Assembly (NCBI RefSeq): GCF_900108515.1
Contig: NZ_FNWW01000007.1
Coordinates: 62,001 to 126,000 of the forward strand
From: Halobacillus karajensis
Lineage (GTDB): Bacteria; Bacillota; Bacilli; Bacillales; Halobacillaceae
Direction of reading: 5' to 3'
DNA length: 64,000 bases
In this document: one piece after another, positions 50,048 to 60,103 of the stretch
Numbering within the stretch: position 1 is the first letter of the stretch
Layout: each line of letters begins with the position of its first letter
Notes under the pieces: generated by a model
The model's input: the letters and a program-made list of their open reading frames with translations, nothing else
The model's database searches: none
What the model was told of the DNA's origin: nothing
Program-made: the position numbers and the translations under genes

Positions 50048-50872
50048 ATGATGAGAACAAAGCTTGGGTACACATGTGTAGTATTATCTTTCAGTTTTTT
50101 ATTAGGCGCTTGTTCAGAGAAAACGAAGGAAACCTCTCAGACAAACCATAGGGAAGCAGAAAAGTCTGAACACTCAGATGATGATCAATGGTCTTATAAA
50201 GGAGAAACAGGACCTGGTCACTGGGGAGAACTTGACCCAGCAAACAAAACCTGTGCAGACGGAAGTGAGCAGTCTCCCATCAATATTGAATTTTCCCAAT
50301 TAAAAGCCGATGAACAAATAAAAAACATTCACATTCAATATGAACCAACCCCTTTCAGCATTCTGAACAACGGTCATACGGTGCTGGCTAATCCCTCCAC
50401 AGACAGCAACCACATGGTAGTGGAAGGTCATAAGTATCAGCTCGCTCAATTTCATTTCCATACTCCTAGCGAGCATCAATTTAATGGAGTCCATTTTGAT
50501 ATGGAGCTGCACCTTGTACATAAAGACGCGAATGGGGAGATAGCGGTCCTTGGAGTGATGATAAAGGAAGGAAAAGAAAATGAAGAATTTGCCTCTATTT
50601 GGGGTGAATTACCTGATGAGGAAACTTCCGAAGAAAGACAACTAAAGGGAAAAATTGATTTAGAGGCGATACTCCCTCAAAATCAAACATCCCTTCATTA
50701 TAGTGGATCGTTAACCACTCCACCTTGTACAGAAGATGTGAAATGGGTTATTTTTAAGCAGCCCATTGAAATGTCAAAAGATCAAATTCAAGCATTCCAG
50801 CAAATCTTCCCTGACAACCATCGACCTGTTCATCCTTTAAACGACCGTACTGTCAAAGAAGTTCAGGAATAA
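50048..50872 (+). CDS. Alpha-class carbonic anhydrase lipoprotein
   Basis: Hydrates CO2 to bicarbonate at the outer face of the membrane. About 274 residues: lipoprotein signal ending LLGAC (Cys22), a charged linker, then the alpha-CA domain with SPINIEFSQL, the three Zn histidines in QFHFHTPSEH and ELHLVH, and the TTPPCTEDVKW motif near the C-terminus. GAGGAGG precedes the double ATG. Stands alone, convergent with paiB. The cre-like site upstream suggests catabolite control. Confidence 0.95.
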   Translation: MMRTKLGYTCVVLSFSFLLGACSEKTKETSQTNHREAEKSEHSDDDQWSYKGETGPGHWGELDPANKTCADGSEQSPINIEFSQLKADEQIKNIHIQYEPTPFSILNNGHTVLANPSTDSNHMVVEGHKYQLAQFHFHTPSEHQFNGVHFDMELHLVHKDANGEIAVLGVMIKEGKENEEFASIWGELPDEETSEERQLKGKIDLEAILPQNQTSLHYSGSLTTPPCTEDVKWVIFKQPIEMSKDQIQAFQQIFPDNHRPVHPLNDRTVKEVQE

Positions 50873-50903
50873 TCACCTTATACCTTTTTTAGATACAAAC
50901 GAT

Positions 50904-50967
50904 GAAGGCCGTTTAATTTTTTAATTTTATCATCGGATTTGTATAAGATTAAACGTCCTTCATAGGA
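50904..50967. terminator. Nested inverted repeats between convergent genes
   Basis: ATGAAGGCCGTTTAAT and ATTAAACGTCCTTCAT pair with one mismatch across a 30-base loop, and TACAAACGATGA can also pair with TCATCGGATTTGTA. The right arm enters the paiB 3' end. It may act as a bidirectional terminator. Confidence 0.45.
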
Positions 50968-51587
50968 AAGGTAGATAGGTGTGTTTTTCTAGCTTTCATC
51001 GCTTCTGCTAAACGTAGAGACTGTGAATCACCCTCCTTATTTAAATGATCAATGATGTGATCATAGTCCTCTTCGTTTCGGTTTTGACTTAATTTATAGG
51101 CCGCTTGAATTTCTTCCACTTTTACTTTTAATCCCACGATCCCTTTGATTTGTTTTTTTGTTTGTGGAGAAAACTTTTCCCATAAAGCTGCTTTTTTACG
51201 GTGTTGTTCGTACTTTTTCAGGAGTAGTTTCAGGTCTTCCTGCAATTCCTGTTCACTCATGAGAGTAGCCGTTCCATATATATGGACGGCTTGATAATTC
51301 CATGTAGGTACATTCTCAGACTTGTACCAAGATGAGGAAATATAAGCATGTGGGCCTTGATGCATAACAAGTACACGATGATCCTCGAAAGTTTTCCACT
51401 GAGGATTCGCACGAGCCATATGTCCGGTGAGATAGTATTCATCACCTTGCTTGTGTAACTCCAAAGGCAAATGGGTAGCTATAGGTTTTTCTTCTTTCGC
51501 CGTTACGATTGTTCCAAAAGAGTTCCTCTGAATAAAATCCCGGATTTCACCGATGTCTGTTACTTTAAAATGCTTGGGAATATACAT
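50949..51587 (-). CDS. paiB: FMN-binding split-barrel protein PaiB
   Basis: About 212 residues, MYIPKHFKVTD opening, THLPLELHK, GHMARANPQW, and the typical SSWYKSENVPTWNYQAVHIYG block of the PaiB/FMN-binding family. In B. subtilis PaiB with PaiA affects sporulation and degradative enzyme expression; the mechanism is unclear. Third of three consecutive ATG codons preferred for spacing to GGGAGG. Follows paiA closely. Confidence 0.9.
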   Translation of the reverse strand: MYIPKHFKVTDIGEIRDFIQRNSFGTIVTAKEEKPIATHLPLELHKQGDEYYLTGHMARANPQWKTFEDHRVLVMHQGPHAYISSSWYKSENVPTWNYQAVHIYGTATLMSEQELQEDLKLLLKKYEQHRKKAALWEKFSPQTKKQIKGIVGLKVKVEEIQAAYKLSQNRNEEDYDHIIDHLNKEGDSQSLRLAEAMKARKTHLSTFPMKDV

Positions 51588-51608
51588 CATCATCCACCTC
51601 CCCTTTTG

Positions 51609-52611
<1,003 letters not shown>

Positions 52612-52636
52612 AGTGAACTCCTCTGCTCTATAATTC

Positions 52637-52703
52637 GTTGAAAATGCAACAAAAAGTAACTTATATTAAATTTACCTCATTTTTGTTGTACTTGCAACAA
52701 AAA
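52637..52703. promoter_or_regulatory. Two operators of the MarR-pai operon
   Basis: GTTGAAAATGCAAC (52637-52650) and the longer palindrome TTTTTGTTG-N6-CAACAAAAA (52680-52703) share GTTG-N6-CAAC and are 48 bp apart. They lie 25-90 bp upstream of the marR start, around the expected promoter. The remainder to 52960 has only broken frames, possibly a gene remnant. Confidence 0.7.
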
Positions 52704-52963
52704 ATAACGGTGGAAAGGCCGAGAATAAAAATTGACCTTTAAGGATTAGGGATTTTACGATTTACTGGAGGGTTTCTTTCCCTATACAATCAGAATTTGG
52801 GACTCCACCTGTGATGCCTTTTTTGGAAGGATTACCTATAAAAATGGGGATTCATATGGTCCTCTAAAACGGCCGAAAAGATGGCTCAACCTCTATCAAA
52901 AGGGAATGGTAGAGAAGACTGGGAAAATCGTAGGGTAGATTTTGAACATTAAAGACATGCATC

Positions 52964-52998
52964 AAAAAGAAAAAGCTGACTACGCATCTAGTCAGCTT
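52964..52998 (-). terminator. Terminator after the DinB-like gene
   Basis: AAGCTGACTA/TAGTCAGCTT stem and TTTTTCTTTTT tail on the minus strand. Confidence 0.85.
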
Positions 52999-53005
52999 CT
53001 CCCTT

Positions 53006-53464
53006 TTACTCCGCCATATTTGCTTTCAATGCTTTAATCGTACCGGTATGTACGCCTTCATGATACAACGTGAAATTAAGAATTTCTCCAACCGTCGGTA
53101 AGGATAAGAAGGCTTCTGCTGCTTCATCGTCCAACTGTCCGTTGAGCGTCTCTTTCAGTTTCGCCGGCTGTTCCTCAAGCTTCTGCTTCAGCTCGTCAAG
53201 GGACGGGACGTCACTCTGCCAATCAGACGGTTTTGTTCCTGGTGCGAACAGTTTAAGGTAGCGGGACGGCGTTTCCATCGGTTTTCCACCAAACTTAGCC
53301 ATCAATGAGTTTTGCACAACGTAAATGTGTCCAAGATTCCAGCGGATTGTATTTTTAAATCCTTCCGGCTGTTTATCCGCTTGTTCTTCTGTAACACCAT
53401 CCATTTCCTTCAGTGTTGCTTGTCTTATCATGTTGATCTGTTTAAAAATCTGTTCTTCGTTCAT
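53006..53464 (-). CDS. DinB-like superfamily protein
   Basis: About 152 residues, four-helix DinB fold with the three metal-type His positions: NTIRWNLGHIYVVQN, and YHEGVHTGTIKAL near the C-terminus. Such proteins bind a divalent metal; some are thiol-dependent transferases (bacillithiol S-transferase group), most are uncharacterised. Start at ATG 53464 (MNEEQ) after GGGAGAGG. Single-gene unit. Confidence 0.8.
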   Translation of the reverse strand: MNEEQIFKQINMIRQATLKEMDGVTEEQADKQPEGFKNTIRWNLGHIYVVQNSLMAKFGGKPMETPSRYLKLFAPGTKPSDWQSDVPSLDELKQKLEEQPAKLKETLNGQLDDEAAEAFLSLPTVGEILNFTLYHEGVHTGTIKALKANMAE

Positions 53465-53665
53465 ATTATCCTCTCCCTTCTTACCTTTTATTCTACCTTT
53501 CCCTCTTATCGTCCTCAACCGTCCAGCTCGGACCTTGTGTTATTATTATACTTTTGAGATTTTGGTTCCTTAGGCTTTTTTTATGATACAGGCACATTCT
53601 CCATATTCTTACATTAACTACTATAACGATAACAATGCGAATAGCGAACGGCAGGAGGGGATGGG

Positions 53666-54607
53666 ATGGCAAAGAAAGTTCTGGTTTTCGGGGATATAGG
53701 AGTAGATGATACCATTGCACTGATTTATGCCCATTTAAATGATGAAATTGATTTGGTAGGCATTGTGGCCGATTATGGGAATGTTCCAAGAGAGGTAGCT
53801 GTCGGAAGCGTCCATTACCTTTTTGATCTCTTTGGAATTAAAAATGTCCCGATTATCGTAGGCGCCGAAGCTCCTATGACCGGGGAAACTCCTACTTATT
53901 ATCCTGAAGTTCACGGCGAGTATGGATTAGGTCCTATAACACCGGGGCAATATGAAGGAGTAATCGAGAACTTCTTTGAAATCGTAGATATTATTCACAC
54001 ATATAAAGACGAACTGATCATATTAAACGTTGGCAGGCTCACGGCACTTGCAACAATGTTCATTTTATATCGGTCTCTCATGGAAGAGGTGAAAGAATAT
54101 TATATCATGGGTGGAGCCTTCTGGGTTCCAGGTAATGTCACGGCTGTATCAGAGGCAAATTTTCACGCCGATCCCGTTGCTGTAAAAATAGTTCTCAATT
54201 ACGCAGACAATGTCAAGATTATTCCATTGAATGTGACAGATCACGCCATTGTTACCCCTGAAATGGCTGACTATATTGGCGCCAGAGGGAAGGTTAAAAT
54301 GGTGAAACAACTATTGGACTATTATTATGATTTTTATAAAAAAAGGAACCCTGATATCAAAGGGAGTCCCGTCCACGATGTGCTTACCATGATGGCGATC
54401 CTGCATCCTGAAATGTTTCATTATCAAAAGCTGCCCGTTTATATCGATACCACCACTACTGGAATACTTAGAGGTCAAAGCATTGCCGACATTCGACCTT
54501 ATATCGAATTTGAAGAAACGGCCCAACGCCATGATATCGCATTTCAATTCGACTATTCTCTGTTCTTCAAAGATTTTATGAATATCATGACAGGAGAAGC
54601 TTTTTAA
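53666..54607 (+). CDS. Nucleoside hydrolase-like protein (IunH family) with altered metal motif
   Basis: About 313 residues. The family hydrolyses the N-glycosidic bond of nucleosides with a Ca2+ held by a DxDxxxDD motif. Here the N-terminus reads VLVFGDIGVDDTIAL, keeping the later aspartates but with Phe in place of the first. Other expected parts are present: ILNVGRLTALA, MGGAFWVPGNV, EANFHADPVA and the late HDVLTMMAILHPEMF. It may define a subgroup with different activity. AGGAGGGG precedes the ATG; it stands alone. Confidence 0.8.
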   Translation: MAKKVLVFGDIGVDDTIALIYAHLNDEIDLVGIVADYGNVPREVAVGSVHYLFDLFGIKNVPIIVGAEAPMTGETPTYYPEVHGEYGLGPITPGQYEGVIENFFEIVDIIHTYKDELIILNVGRLTALATMFILYRSLMEEVKEYYIMGGAFWVPGNVTAVSEANFHADPVAVKIVLNYADNVKIIPLNVTDHAIVTPEMADYIGARGKVKMVKQLLDYYYDFYKKRNPDIKGSPVHDVLTMMAILHPEMFHYQKLPVYIDTTTTGILRGQSIADIRPYIEFEETAQRHDIAFQFDYSLFFKDFMNIMTGEAF

Positions 54608-54761
54608 TGATCCTTCAAGAAAGAGAACCCCATTTGTTCAAAAGATACACCTTTTGTATGACGTACGTTTCCCGTCCCCAAAGTCAATAAAATATGGAGA
54701 ATACACAACAGGTGCCCCTTACTAATGCTCCTTCGTCAATAGATGTCCTTGATAAACGAAA

Positions 54762-54787
54762 TACCCTCATCATAACCGATGAGGGTT
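54762..54787. terminator. Bidirectional terminator between the nucleoside hydrolase and chrA genes
   Basis: CCCTCATC/GATGAGGG stem between convergent genes, with T-rich sequence on both outer sides. Confidence 0.7.
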
Positions 54788-54803
54788 CGACAATTTTTCT
54801 CTT

Positions 54804-56003
54804 TTAGAAGCCTAATCCATTGAGGATATAACCTCCGATGACACCTATGATAACAATAAGCCATGCCGGAACTTTCCAGATATTTAATAAGGCAAATAAA
54901 ATAACGCCTAGAGCAAAATCAGTTCCATCAAAGATCGAACTCTTAATGACCGGGTCATAGAATGCAGCCAAAAGGATACCTACTACGCTGGCATTCACTC
55001 CCATTAGAATGCCCTGGAAGGATGCCCGCTTCCGTAATTCACTTAAGAAAGGCAAGGCTCCGATAATAAGCAGAAAAGAAGGTAGAAAAATGGCTATGGT
55101 AGCAACGACAGCTCCCGTTATCCCTTCCATCATTGTCCCGAGGTAACTTGAAAAAGTAAACAATGGTCCTGGTACAGCCTGTGCCATACCATAACCAGCC
55201 AAGAACTCATCTGGAGACAATAGACCTTGTGGGACGAGCTCCCTTTCAATCATAGGCAAGACGACATGACCGCCGCCAAAGACTAAGGAACCTACCCTGA
55301 AGAAGGTATCAAAAATATTAATCAATGAGTGATTAACTGCGTTATTAATGAGGGGAAGAACAATGAGCGAACTCCCTAAGACCGTTAAAGAAAGAACACC
55401 TGTTTTCTTCGATATATTCACAGGGAAAGATTCAATATTAGAGGCAGCTTTATTTTTAAACAAGGATAACCCTACTAACCCGGCAGCCAGGATGATCATG
55501 ATCTGTATCCATGCCGAAGGATACAGCAGCATAATAAGGGCAGCTGCAAGAGCAATGGCCATTCTGCTTTTATCTGGAGTCAATTTCTTACCTAAACCGA
55601 TGAGAGCATGCAGGACAACAGCTGCTGCGACCACTTTTAGACTATGGATGAACCCCACATCATCCAATGTGAAATGTTGATAAAGTAAAGCGAAAATAAC
55701 AAGAACAATAACGGAAGGAACCGTAAACCCTAAAAAGGAAGTCACTCCCCCTAAAATCCCGCCACGTAATATTCCAATAGAAATTCCAACCTGACTACTT
55801 GCTGGTCCGGGGAGGAATTGACACAACGCTATCAAGTCTGCATAGGTTTTGTCGTTTAACCATTTCCGACGATCGATATATTCATCTTTAAAATAACCTA
55901 GGTGTGCGACTGGCCCGCCAAAGGAAGTCAATCCTAGTTTGGTAGATGTAACTAAGATTTCTAAAAGGGTTTGTATTTTATTTTTCTCTTGCTTTTGACT
56001 CAA
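54804..56003 (-). CDS. chrA: Chromate transporter ChrA
   Basis: Membrane protein of about 399 residues composed of two homologous CHR halves: SFGGPVAHLGYFKDEYI, ALCQFLPGPASSQVG in the first, GSLVFGGGHVVLPMIE and GYGMAQAVPGPLFTFSSYLG in the second. The long-chain type exports chromate. Start probably a TTG at 56003 (GGGGGTG six bases before); a TTG at 56018 is the alternative. It follows a PadR gene in the same operon. Confidence 0.9.
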   Translation of the reverse strand: MSQKQEKNKIQTLLEILVTSTKLGLTSFGGPVAHLGYFKDEYIDRRKWLNDKTYADLIALCQFLPGPASSQVGISIGILRGGILGGVTSFLGFTVPSVIVLVIFALLYQHFTLDDVGFIHSLKVVAAAVVLHALIGLGKKLTPDKSRMAIALAAALIMLLYPSAWIQIMIILAAGLVGLSLFKNKAASNIESFPVNISKKTGVLSLTVLGSSLIVLPLINNAVNHSLINIFDTFFRVGSLVFGGGHVVLPMIERELVPQGLLSPDEFLAGYGMAQAVPGPLFTFSSYLGTMMEGITGAVVATIAIFLPSFLLIIGALPFLSELRKRASFQGILMGVNASVVGILLAAFYDPVIKSSIFDGTDFALGVILFALLNIWKVPAWLIVIIGVIGGYILNGLGF

Positions 56004-56018
56004 TTCATTCACCCCCAA

Positions 56019-56324
56019 TTATTTAATTTCTTTAAAAAGTTCGTAAGCTTTGGTCCGTGCTTCCTGTAGAACAGAATCCCCCTTGTCTGTAATTCGGTAA
56101 TACTTTCGAATCTTTCCATTCACATTGACATCTTCCCGATCCAGCAGTTGATCTTTTTCCATACTGTGAAGGATGGGATATAAGGTTCCGGCACTCATTT
56201 CATAGCCATGCTCATATAACTCTTCAAGCATCCAAGATCCATAAATAGCTTCTTCTTTCGCATGATGTAAAATGTGGATTTGGATGAATCCTAAGAAAAG
56301 CTTCCTCAATACTTTATTGTCCAA
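56019..56324 (-). CDS. PadR-family repressor of chrA
   Basis: About 101 residues with a TTG start at 56324, seven bases behind AAGGAGGG; there is no ATG at a usable distance. Winged helix with AIYGSWMLEELYEHGYEMSAGTLYPILHSMEKDQLL and a typical short C-terminal helix. Its stop nearly abuts chrA. A perfect inverted repeat lies upstream. Confidence 0.88.
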   Translation of the reverse strand: MDNKVLRKLFLGFIQIHILHHAKEEAIYGSWMLEELYEHGYEMSAGTLYPILHSMEKDQLLDREDVNVNGKIRKYYRITDKGDSVLQEARTKAYELFKEIK

Positions 56325-56348
56325 ATCCGTCCCTCCTTTTTTTTGAAA

Positions 56349-56386
56349 ATCGTTATCGGTATTCGATATCAATTTCCGATAACGAT
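56349..56386. promoter_or_regulatory. Palindromic operator upstream of padR-chrA
   Basis: ATCGTTATCGG (56349-56359) and CCGATAACGAT (56376-56386), a perfect 11-base inverted repeat with 16 bases between, 25 bp before the padR start. PadR proteins bind such long-spaced palindromes. Confidence 0.7.
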
Positions 56387-56496
56387 AGTGTATAGGGATG
56401 AATTCCGTTAGTCAATAAAGACTGCAAATCTTTAACATGAACTTTACAAATATACAGGAATAGAGGCTATAAAAATTCGAAACATGTAACAAGCAT

Positions 56497-56530
56497 CAAA
56501 AAAAGGGAGCAGCACTAGATGGCTCCCTTT
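56497..56530 (-). terminator. Terminator after the DUF3231 gene
   Basis: AAAGGGAGC/GCTCCCTTT stem with seven T on the minus strand. Confidence 0.85.
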
Positions 56531-56585
56531 AAATGTTTGCTATTCATCCTGCCCAATTTTCAAGCCAAAAAGCGGCGATTTTCTA

Positions 56586-57590
56586 TCAATCATTCGAAGA
56601 CAGTTGGTCTCGATTAACCGCAAAAGGCGGTTGTTCCATCCACCCATGTTCAATCAAAATATTCGCCCCGCTTTTTACATAGAATGAAACATCCATTAAA
56701 CATCGAGCATATAAGGCTCCAATATCTTTTCTTCCATTTAAGGACGCTCCATTTGCATATTCCCTTACTTTCATGGAGAACATATCTACTTTATGAAAAA
56801 CCATCAATTTATCAGAAAAGGGGGGGATCGTAGATGATGTAACCAAATGGTCTAAAAGGGAAGGAAAAGGCAAATAGTCTTCCCTAAGTTTTTTTGATAA
56901 CTTTTCGATATGCTTTTCATTCAAGTTTCTGCCACGTTCTAAAAATTTTCTTACTTTATTATTTTTTGCTCCTTGGCTAAATCCAATAATAAGGGCTTTA
57001 CTGGTAACATCATTGTTAATATTATCATATAAATGCGCAATTTCCAGGCCGTGAAGAGGCCTTACATCTCCTAAATATCCATTTAAAAAACTTGGATCAT
57101 GAACAAAATCCACCCCCTTAGGGTTCGGAATTTTGGGTGTATTCATTAACAACCCTCTTGATTTTAAAATGTCATTGGTATGGTTCATTAATTTGACAAC
57201 ATCATGAAGGGCTTTCATGTAAAAATCCCTGATATCTTTTCTCGTTACAATACTTATGGCAGCACTATATAAGCTAATTCCTGCTTTTGCTGTGTATTGT
57301 AAATAATAAAGGTAAAACTCATCCTTAAACAGTCTGGGTGCCTCTAAGTTTACGTCGTCCTCTGTTAATCCTACTGGTATCGGGAATCCTCCCTTTTTAA
57401 AAATCATTTCTATATCTTTTATATAGGTTCTGGTTAAATCTAAAGCATATTGTAAAACTTTTTTAATGTCCTTATCTTCTACATTTTTCAGATAATAACT
57501 AAGCACACAATCGGCCATTGTATTGCCAGCATATGTAGCCCAAAGTTTCCCCATTTCACCTGAAGTTAAGCTTGATATATCCGTATTCAT
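56586..57590 (-). CDS. DUF3231 family protein
   Basis: About 334 residues built from two similar all-helical halves (LTSGEMGKLWATYAGNTMADCVL and its later counterpart LHGLEIAHLYDNINNDVTSKALI). DUF3231 proteins are common in Bacillaceae, often several per genome, with a predicted ferritin-like helical bundle and no proven role. GGGAGG before ATG 57590. Single gene. Confidence 0.85.
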   Translation of the reverse strand: MNTDISSLTSGEMGKLWATYAGNTMADCVLSYYLKNVEDKDIKKVLQYALDLTRTYIKDIEMIFKKGGFPIPVGLTEDDVNLEAPRLFKDEFYLYYLQYTAKAGISLYSAAISIVTRKDIRDFYMKALHDVVKLMNHTNDILKSRGLLMNTPKIPNPKGVDFVHDPSFLNGYLGDVRPLHGLEIAHLYDNINNDVTSKALIIGFSQGAKNNKVRKFLERGRNLNEKHIEKLSKKLREDYLPFPSLLDHLVTSSTIPPFSDKLMVFHKVDMFSMKVREYANGASLNGRKDIGALYARCLMDVSFYVKSGANILIEHGWMEQPPFAVNRDQLSSND

Positions 57591-57936
57591 GGCCTTCCTC
57601 CCATTTCATACATTCCTTTACAAATAGAATGCCTAAGGATGGATAAAAGTATGCAAACCGAAAATCCAAAATAAAATATCGCTTCATGTCTAATAACCGG
57701 TATACAAAAAAAGCATACTATTTTCGATAGCCTAGAATGGGTAACATCCCGGTCATCCAATAAAGAAATAGCAGGGAATCCCCTTATTGATCTTCGGCTC
57801 TACCCCTCTCAAAGGAATAGGTTAGGGTGAAGTGGATGGGGAGATCCTCCGATTAAAATACTTCTGCCGATATTGCAGAAAGACGCATGCGCAAATAGGT
57901 CTTTTAAGTATCATTCTTAACCATGGTTCCTTCCAC

Positions 57937-57977
57937 AAAAAAAGGAAAGGAAATCCATTTGATTTCCCTTCCCTTTC
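57937..57977 (-). terminator. Terminator after the 63-residue protein gene
   Basis: AAAGGGAAGGGAAATC pairs with GGATTTCCTTTCCTTT, followed by T residues on the minus strand. The upstream gap 57591-57934 has nothing I can identify. Confidence 0.8.
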
Positions 57978-57985
57978 ATAAAAAA

Positions 57986-58174
57986 CTAGACATGACTTTT
58001 CACATTTTCCAAAGCCATAAAGTAATTGAGGACAAATTGGCGGACTTCCCATTCGGGTACTTCTTTTTTCCCATCCGTAAAAACCGACTGATGATAAGAG
58101 TAATTGCCAAATTGCAAACGTTTCCCTGCGATCAGCTCTGCCATCACTTTGTTTGTCTTTTCCATGTAATGCAT
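57986..58174 (-). CDS. Small hypothetical protein
   Basis: About 62 residues from ATG 58174 (MHYMEKTNKVM), nine bases after AAAGG. Mixed composition without membrane segment; the piece YSYHQSVFTDGKKEVPEWEV looks well ordered. A terminator follows directly, and the competing longer frame on the same strand is low in sense. Family not recognised. Confidence 0.55.
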   Translation of the reverse strand: MHYMEKTNKVMAELIAGKRLQFGNYSYHQSVFTDGKKEVPEWEVRQFVLNYFMALENVKSHV

Positions 58175-58539
58175 ACTCATCATCCTTTCTAGCATTAGGA
58201 TAGCCAGAATAAGAGACTCTTATACTATCGGTGGATGCCACTGCTTTACTTCCCTACTTCTTTACCTTTTGAGCCTACGGTATTTTCCTTCTGTGTCTTT
58301 GACCAACCGTCATAGTCACATCATTTCCACTCTTTTCCCCTCCCTTTTTAAATAAAAGAAATCCTCTTAATCAATCCTAATTAACGGTTCGTAATTCCCA
58401 ATGTCGCAACGGATGATAGATGAAAAGATTTTATTTCTAATTGGATGGGTCACATAGAAATCACCATATTTTTCAATTCTATGATATCCGGATGACTTTC
58501 TGTTCCTCTGAAGCAAGCTTCCTAAGAAGAGGAGTATCT

Positions 58540-58725
58540 ATGACACATATTATGGAGAAAACGCATGTCTTAAGCGTTTTTTGATCAATTTTTCTGCCTT
58601 CTTTCGTGACCATGGGGGATAAACAGGCTCAAGCCGAATCGGCCCCGCTGTCTGGATTACCATTCGTGTGACCGTATTTTGGAGGAACAATCATAACGGT
58701 GATGACTATCAATCCAGCCACTTAA
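58540..58725 (+). pseudogene. Short membrane-type reading frame broken by two TGA codons
   Basis: A GAGGAG site precedes ATG 58540. The frame (MTHIMEKTHVLSVF, TGA, SIFLPSFVTMGDKQAQ..., TGA at 58669, PYFGGTIITVMTINPAT, TAA) has hydrophobic ends that look like coding sequence, and both stops could derive from TGG. It is either a decayed small membrane protein gene or chance. No family recognised. The rest of 58175-58752 is empty. Confidence 0.3.
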
Positions 58726-58752
58726 CTACAAAAAGCCATTCCATAAGAGCGA

Positions 58753-59988
58753 TTACCCTGTAGACGCCTTCACCAATTCCCCTTTTTTTCCTTTCATGTG
58801 CGTGCAAGCCATTCCCTGCATAAGCGTAATCCCTAACATCACGAAAGAGCCAATGAGGACCGCAGATTTAATCGATCCCCACTGTGCCCCTACACCAATG
58901 AGAACGGTGGCCATAATAATCAGTATACCCTCCACCAAACCGAAAACACTGGCTACTCTTCCCATCACATGCACGGGTATATGATCCTGATAAAAGGTAT
59001 GAAAACCAGTATTCGCAAAGGCCAGAGAAAACGAAAGGATAAAGAATCCAATCGCTGCCATAAAGAAACCTTCTGAAAAAGCATAAATCAGATAGCCGAC
59101 AGCAACGAAAAGAGAGCCATAACCAAGCAGGAAAAAGATCGACAGTTTATTAGAAAAATAAGCCGTAACTAAGGATCCAAGTGCAATTCCTGCACCAGCC
59201 AAACTAACTAAGAAACCGTATGTAGTATCAGATAACAACAATACTTCCTTTGAAAAAGCAGCTTCAAGCGAATCGAGTGCTGTGGCCATGACCATCATAA
59301 ATCCAAATAAGAAATAAATCCACATCACCCAAATCTTTTTCCTCGAAAACGCCACCACGACCGCCCAGTCATTTTTAATGAGCGTTTTAGATAACTTGAA
59401 AGGTTCCCTCTTCCCGTTTTCTTCAAGATTGGGCAGCCACCGTGTCATCATGCCCGATAAAAAGAATGTCGCTGCATTCACATACATCGCGATGTGGGGA
59501 GTCCCTAACATGAACAGCACGCCGGCAACAGCCGGCCCTACTAAAAACCCCCCGGAATCAATAAACCCTCGAAAAGAATTGAAGCGTTTCCTCTTTTCCG
59601 GTACCACTAATTTGGTGATATAGGTCATCGATGCCGGTACAAATACGGCACTCGCCATATGGACAATGAACACGATGCTGTAAATCATCCATAGAGAAGA
59701 TAGAAAAGGAAGAAGGACAATCAGGATAGCTCTAATGATATCCATCGCTACCATCAACCGCCGCTGATTCACCCTATCAATGAAAGAACCGGCCCATACA
59801 TTTGTAAGAAGGGATGCCAAAGGCTTTAAAATGTAAAGCACAGCCACCGCAAGTGGCGACCCCGTCATTTCAAGGACGATGAGATTTAAAGCAATTAAAT
59901 AGATCCAATCTCCAATATTGGATAATCCGATCGCTGATAATAACAAGAGAGGAGCTTTCCATGAACGAGCAAATTTTGTAACCTCCAT
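58753..59988 (-). CDS. MFS transporter, DHA3 (macrolide-efflux-like) type
   Basis: About 411 residues, 12 predicted helices. The N-terminal half carries SNIGDWIYLIALNLIVLEMTG, FIDRVNQRRLMVAMD (motif A-like) and the second half a repeat of the fold. It resembles drug-efflux-type DHA3 members by overall appearance; substrate cannot be named. ATG 59988 follows GGGG at seven bases. A T-box leader stands immediately upstream in the same direction, so its expression should answer to uncharged tRNA, which points to an amino acid or peptide-related cargo. Confidence 0.87.
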   Translation of the reverse strand: MEVTKFARSWKAPLLLLSAIGLSNIGDWIYLIALNLIVLEMTGSPLAVAVLYILKPLASLLTNVWAGSFIDRVNQRRLMVAMDIIRAILIVLLPFLSSLWMIYSIVFIVHMASAVFVPASMTYITKLVVPEKRKRFNSFRGFIDSGGFLVGPAVAGVLFMLGTPHIAMYVNAATFFLSGMMTRWLPNLEENGKREPFKLSKTLIKNDWAVVVAFSRKKIWVMWIYFLFGFMMVMATALDSLEAAFSKEVLLLSDTTYGFLVSLAGAGIALGSLVTAYFSNKLSIFFLLGYGSLFVAVGYLIYAFSEGFFMAAIGFFILSFSLAFANTGFHTFYQDHIPVHVMGRVASVFGLVEGILIIMATVLIGVGAQWGSIKSAVLIGSFVMLGITLMQGMACTHMKGKKGELVKASTG

Positions 59989-60103
59989 ACGCATTCCCCT
60001 TTTTTAAATTAGATTAGGATGAAAAACGACTCACTTAAGACGTTTCCACTCCCAACGAAGTAAGTCTCTTCCACAAATGAGCCTGCAACCATTTTCTAAA
60101 CAA

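Noticed and set aside
57822-58241. Longer minus-strand frame over the small protein gene at 57986
   Set aside because: Reads through the terminator and has improbable composition; the shorter frame has ribosome site and terminator.
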